Source: Myxococcales bacterium (GTDB lineage Bacteria; Myxococcota_A; Polyangia; Polyangiales; Polyangiaceae). Taken from it: 34,005 nt of DNA. Location of the stretch: NCBI GenBank assembly GCA_030590865.1, contig JAUVCD010000007.1:1-34005 (forward strand). Direction: 5' to 3'. The translations under genes were made by a program, and so were the position numbers. Numbering within the stretch: position 1 is the stretch's first letter; every line of letters begins with the position of its first letter. The notes below the pieces were generated by a model. It saw nothing but the letters and a program-made list of their open reading frames with translations. It did no database searches and was not told the origin of the DNA. This document shows, one piece after another, positions 33,970-34,005 of the stretch.

Positions 33970-34005
33970 ATGAAGCACGCATTCGATTACGAAAAGCTCG
34001 ATTGT
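33970..34005 (+). CDS. Probable four-helix-bundle protein (3' partial, 12 codons)
   Basis: An ATG follows GGAGG (33961-33965) at 4 nt and the frame is open to the window edge: MKHAFDYEKLDC. The FDYEKLD start resembles the N-terminus of the small four-helix-bundle proteins (PF05635, related to the 23S rRNA intervening-sequence protein). Only 12 residues are visible, so the assignment is tentative. Confidence 0.5.
   Translation, partial: MKHAFDYEKLDC

Noticed and set aside
33742-33978. Minus-strand open frame made of RAESREP repeats
   Set aside because: It is a translation of the heptamer DNA repeat and part of the inverted repeat, without other content.

Overview
The window is high-GC DNA that looks like the chromosome of a myxobacterium or close relative (Myxococcota, probably the Polyangia side). 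Pointers are: sigma-54 activators and Hanks-type kinases fused to sensory domains, an FHA/DUF4388 protein, several lipoproteins with Ser/Gly/Thr linkers behind the lipid anchor, MopE-like Cys-rich metal-binding repeats, and a metzincin of more than 1,600 residues. Taxonomy is inferred from gene content only. No rRNA, tRNA, CRISPR array, transposase or phage gene was seen.

Region 1 (1-4065) holds the end of a secreted MopE-repeat/FGE-fold protein with a clear terminator, then a small two-repeat protein, an orphan CcmB, NadD (NAD synthesis) and a Rossmann/DUF2520 protein. NadD and the DUF2520 gene overlap.

Region 2 (4171-11643) is a same-strand signalling block. It contains a 1292-residue TPR/sigma-54 activator, a 20-codon mini-ORF, a very acidic small lipoprotein, a nine-TM GAF histidine kinase and an FHA-DUF4388 protein. 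Activator, mini-ORF and lipoprotein are chained by two ATGA stop/start overlaps, each preceded by a copy of the same 26-bp sequence carrying a GGAGG ribosome site. No response regulator is present. Beyond it, a 393-nt leader with a possible -24/-12 promoter precedes the giant metzincin lipoprotein (12037-16992).

Region 3 (16993-17331) is a non-coding stretch with three successive plus-strand terminator hairpins, each followed by a GAAAC(TA)GCTAGT box. It is the most unusual non-coding segment here. An orphan SUKH/SMI1 protein follows, then a divergent UPRT homologue with altered signature motifs, an App1-like HAD phosphatase and a zinc-ribbon/kinase/AAA-type signalling protein.

Region 4 (22623-28249) carries an SCP2 plus AMACR-type CoA-transferase pair (lipid or acyl-CoA metabolism), a gamma-glutamylcyclotransferase-like protein and a large beta-propeller lipoprotein. 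Region 5 (28252-34005) has a zinc-ribbon methyltransferase, exonuclease III, a minimal Ser/Thr kinase, a LamG-like lipoprotein with a 21-bp minisatellite and a Cys-rich lipoprotein. It ends at a repeat-rich segment (heptamer array plus a 25-bp perfect inverted repeat) directly upstream of the first codons of a probable four-helix-bundle protein.

How the parts may work together: the outer-surface lipoproteins, the metzincin and the MopE/FGE protein form a secreted layer, and the kinases and sigma-54 activator are the likely control layer. The specific links between them are inference.
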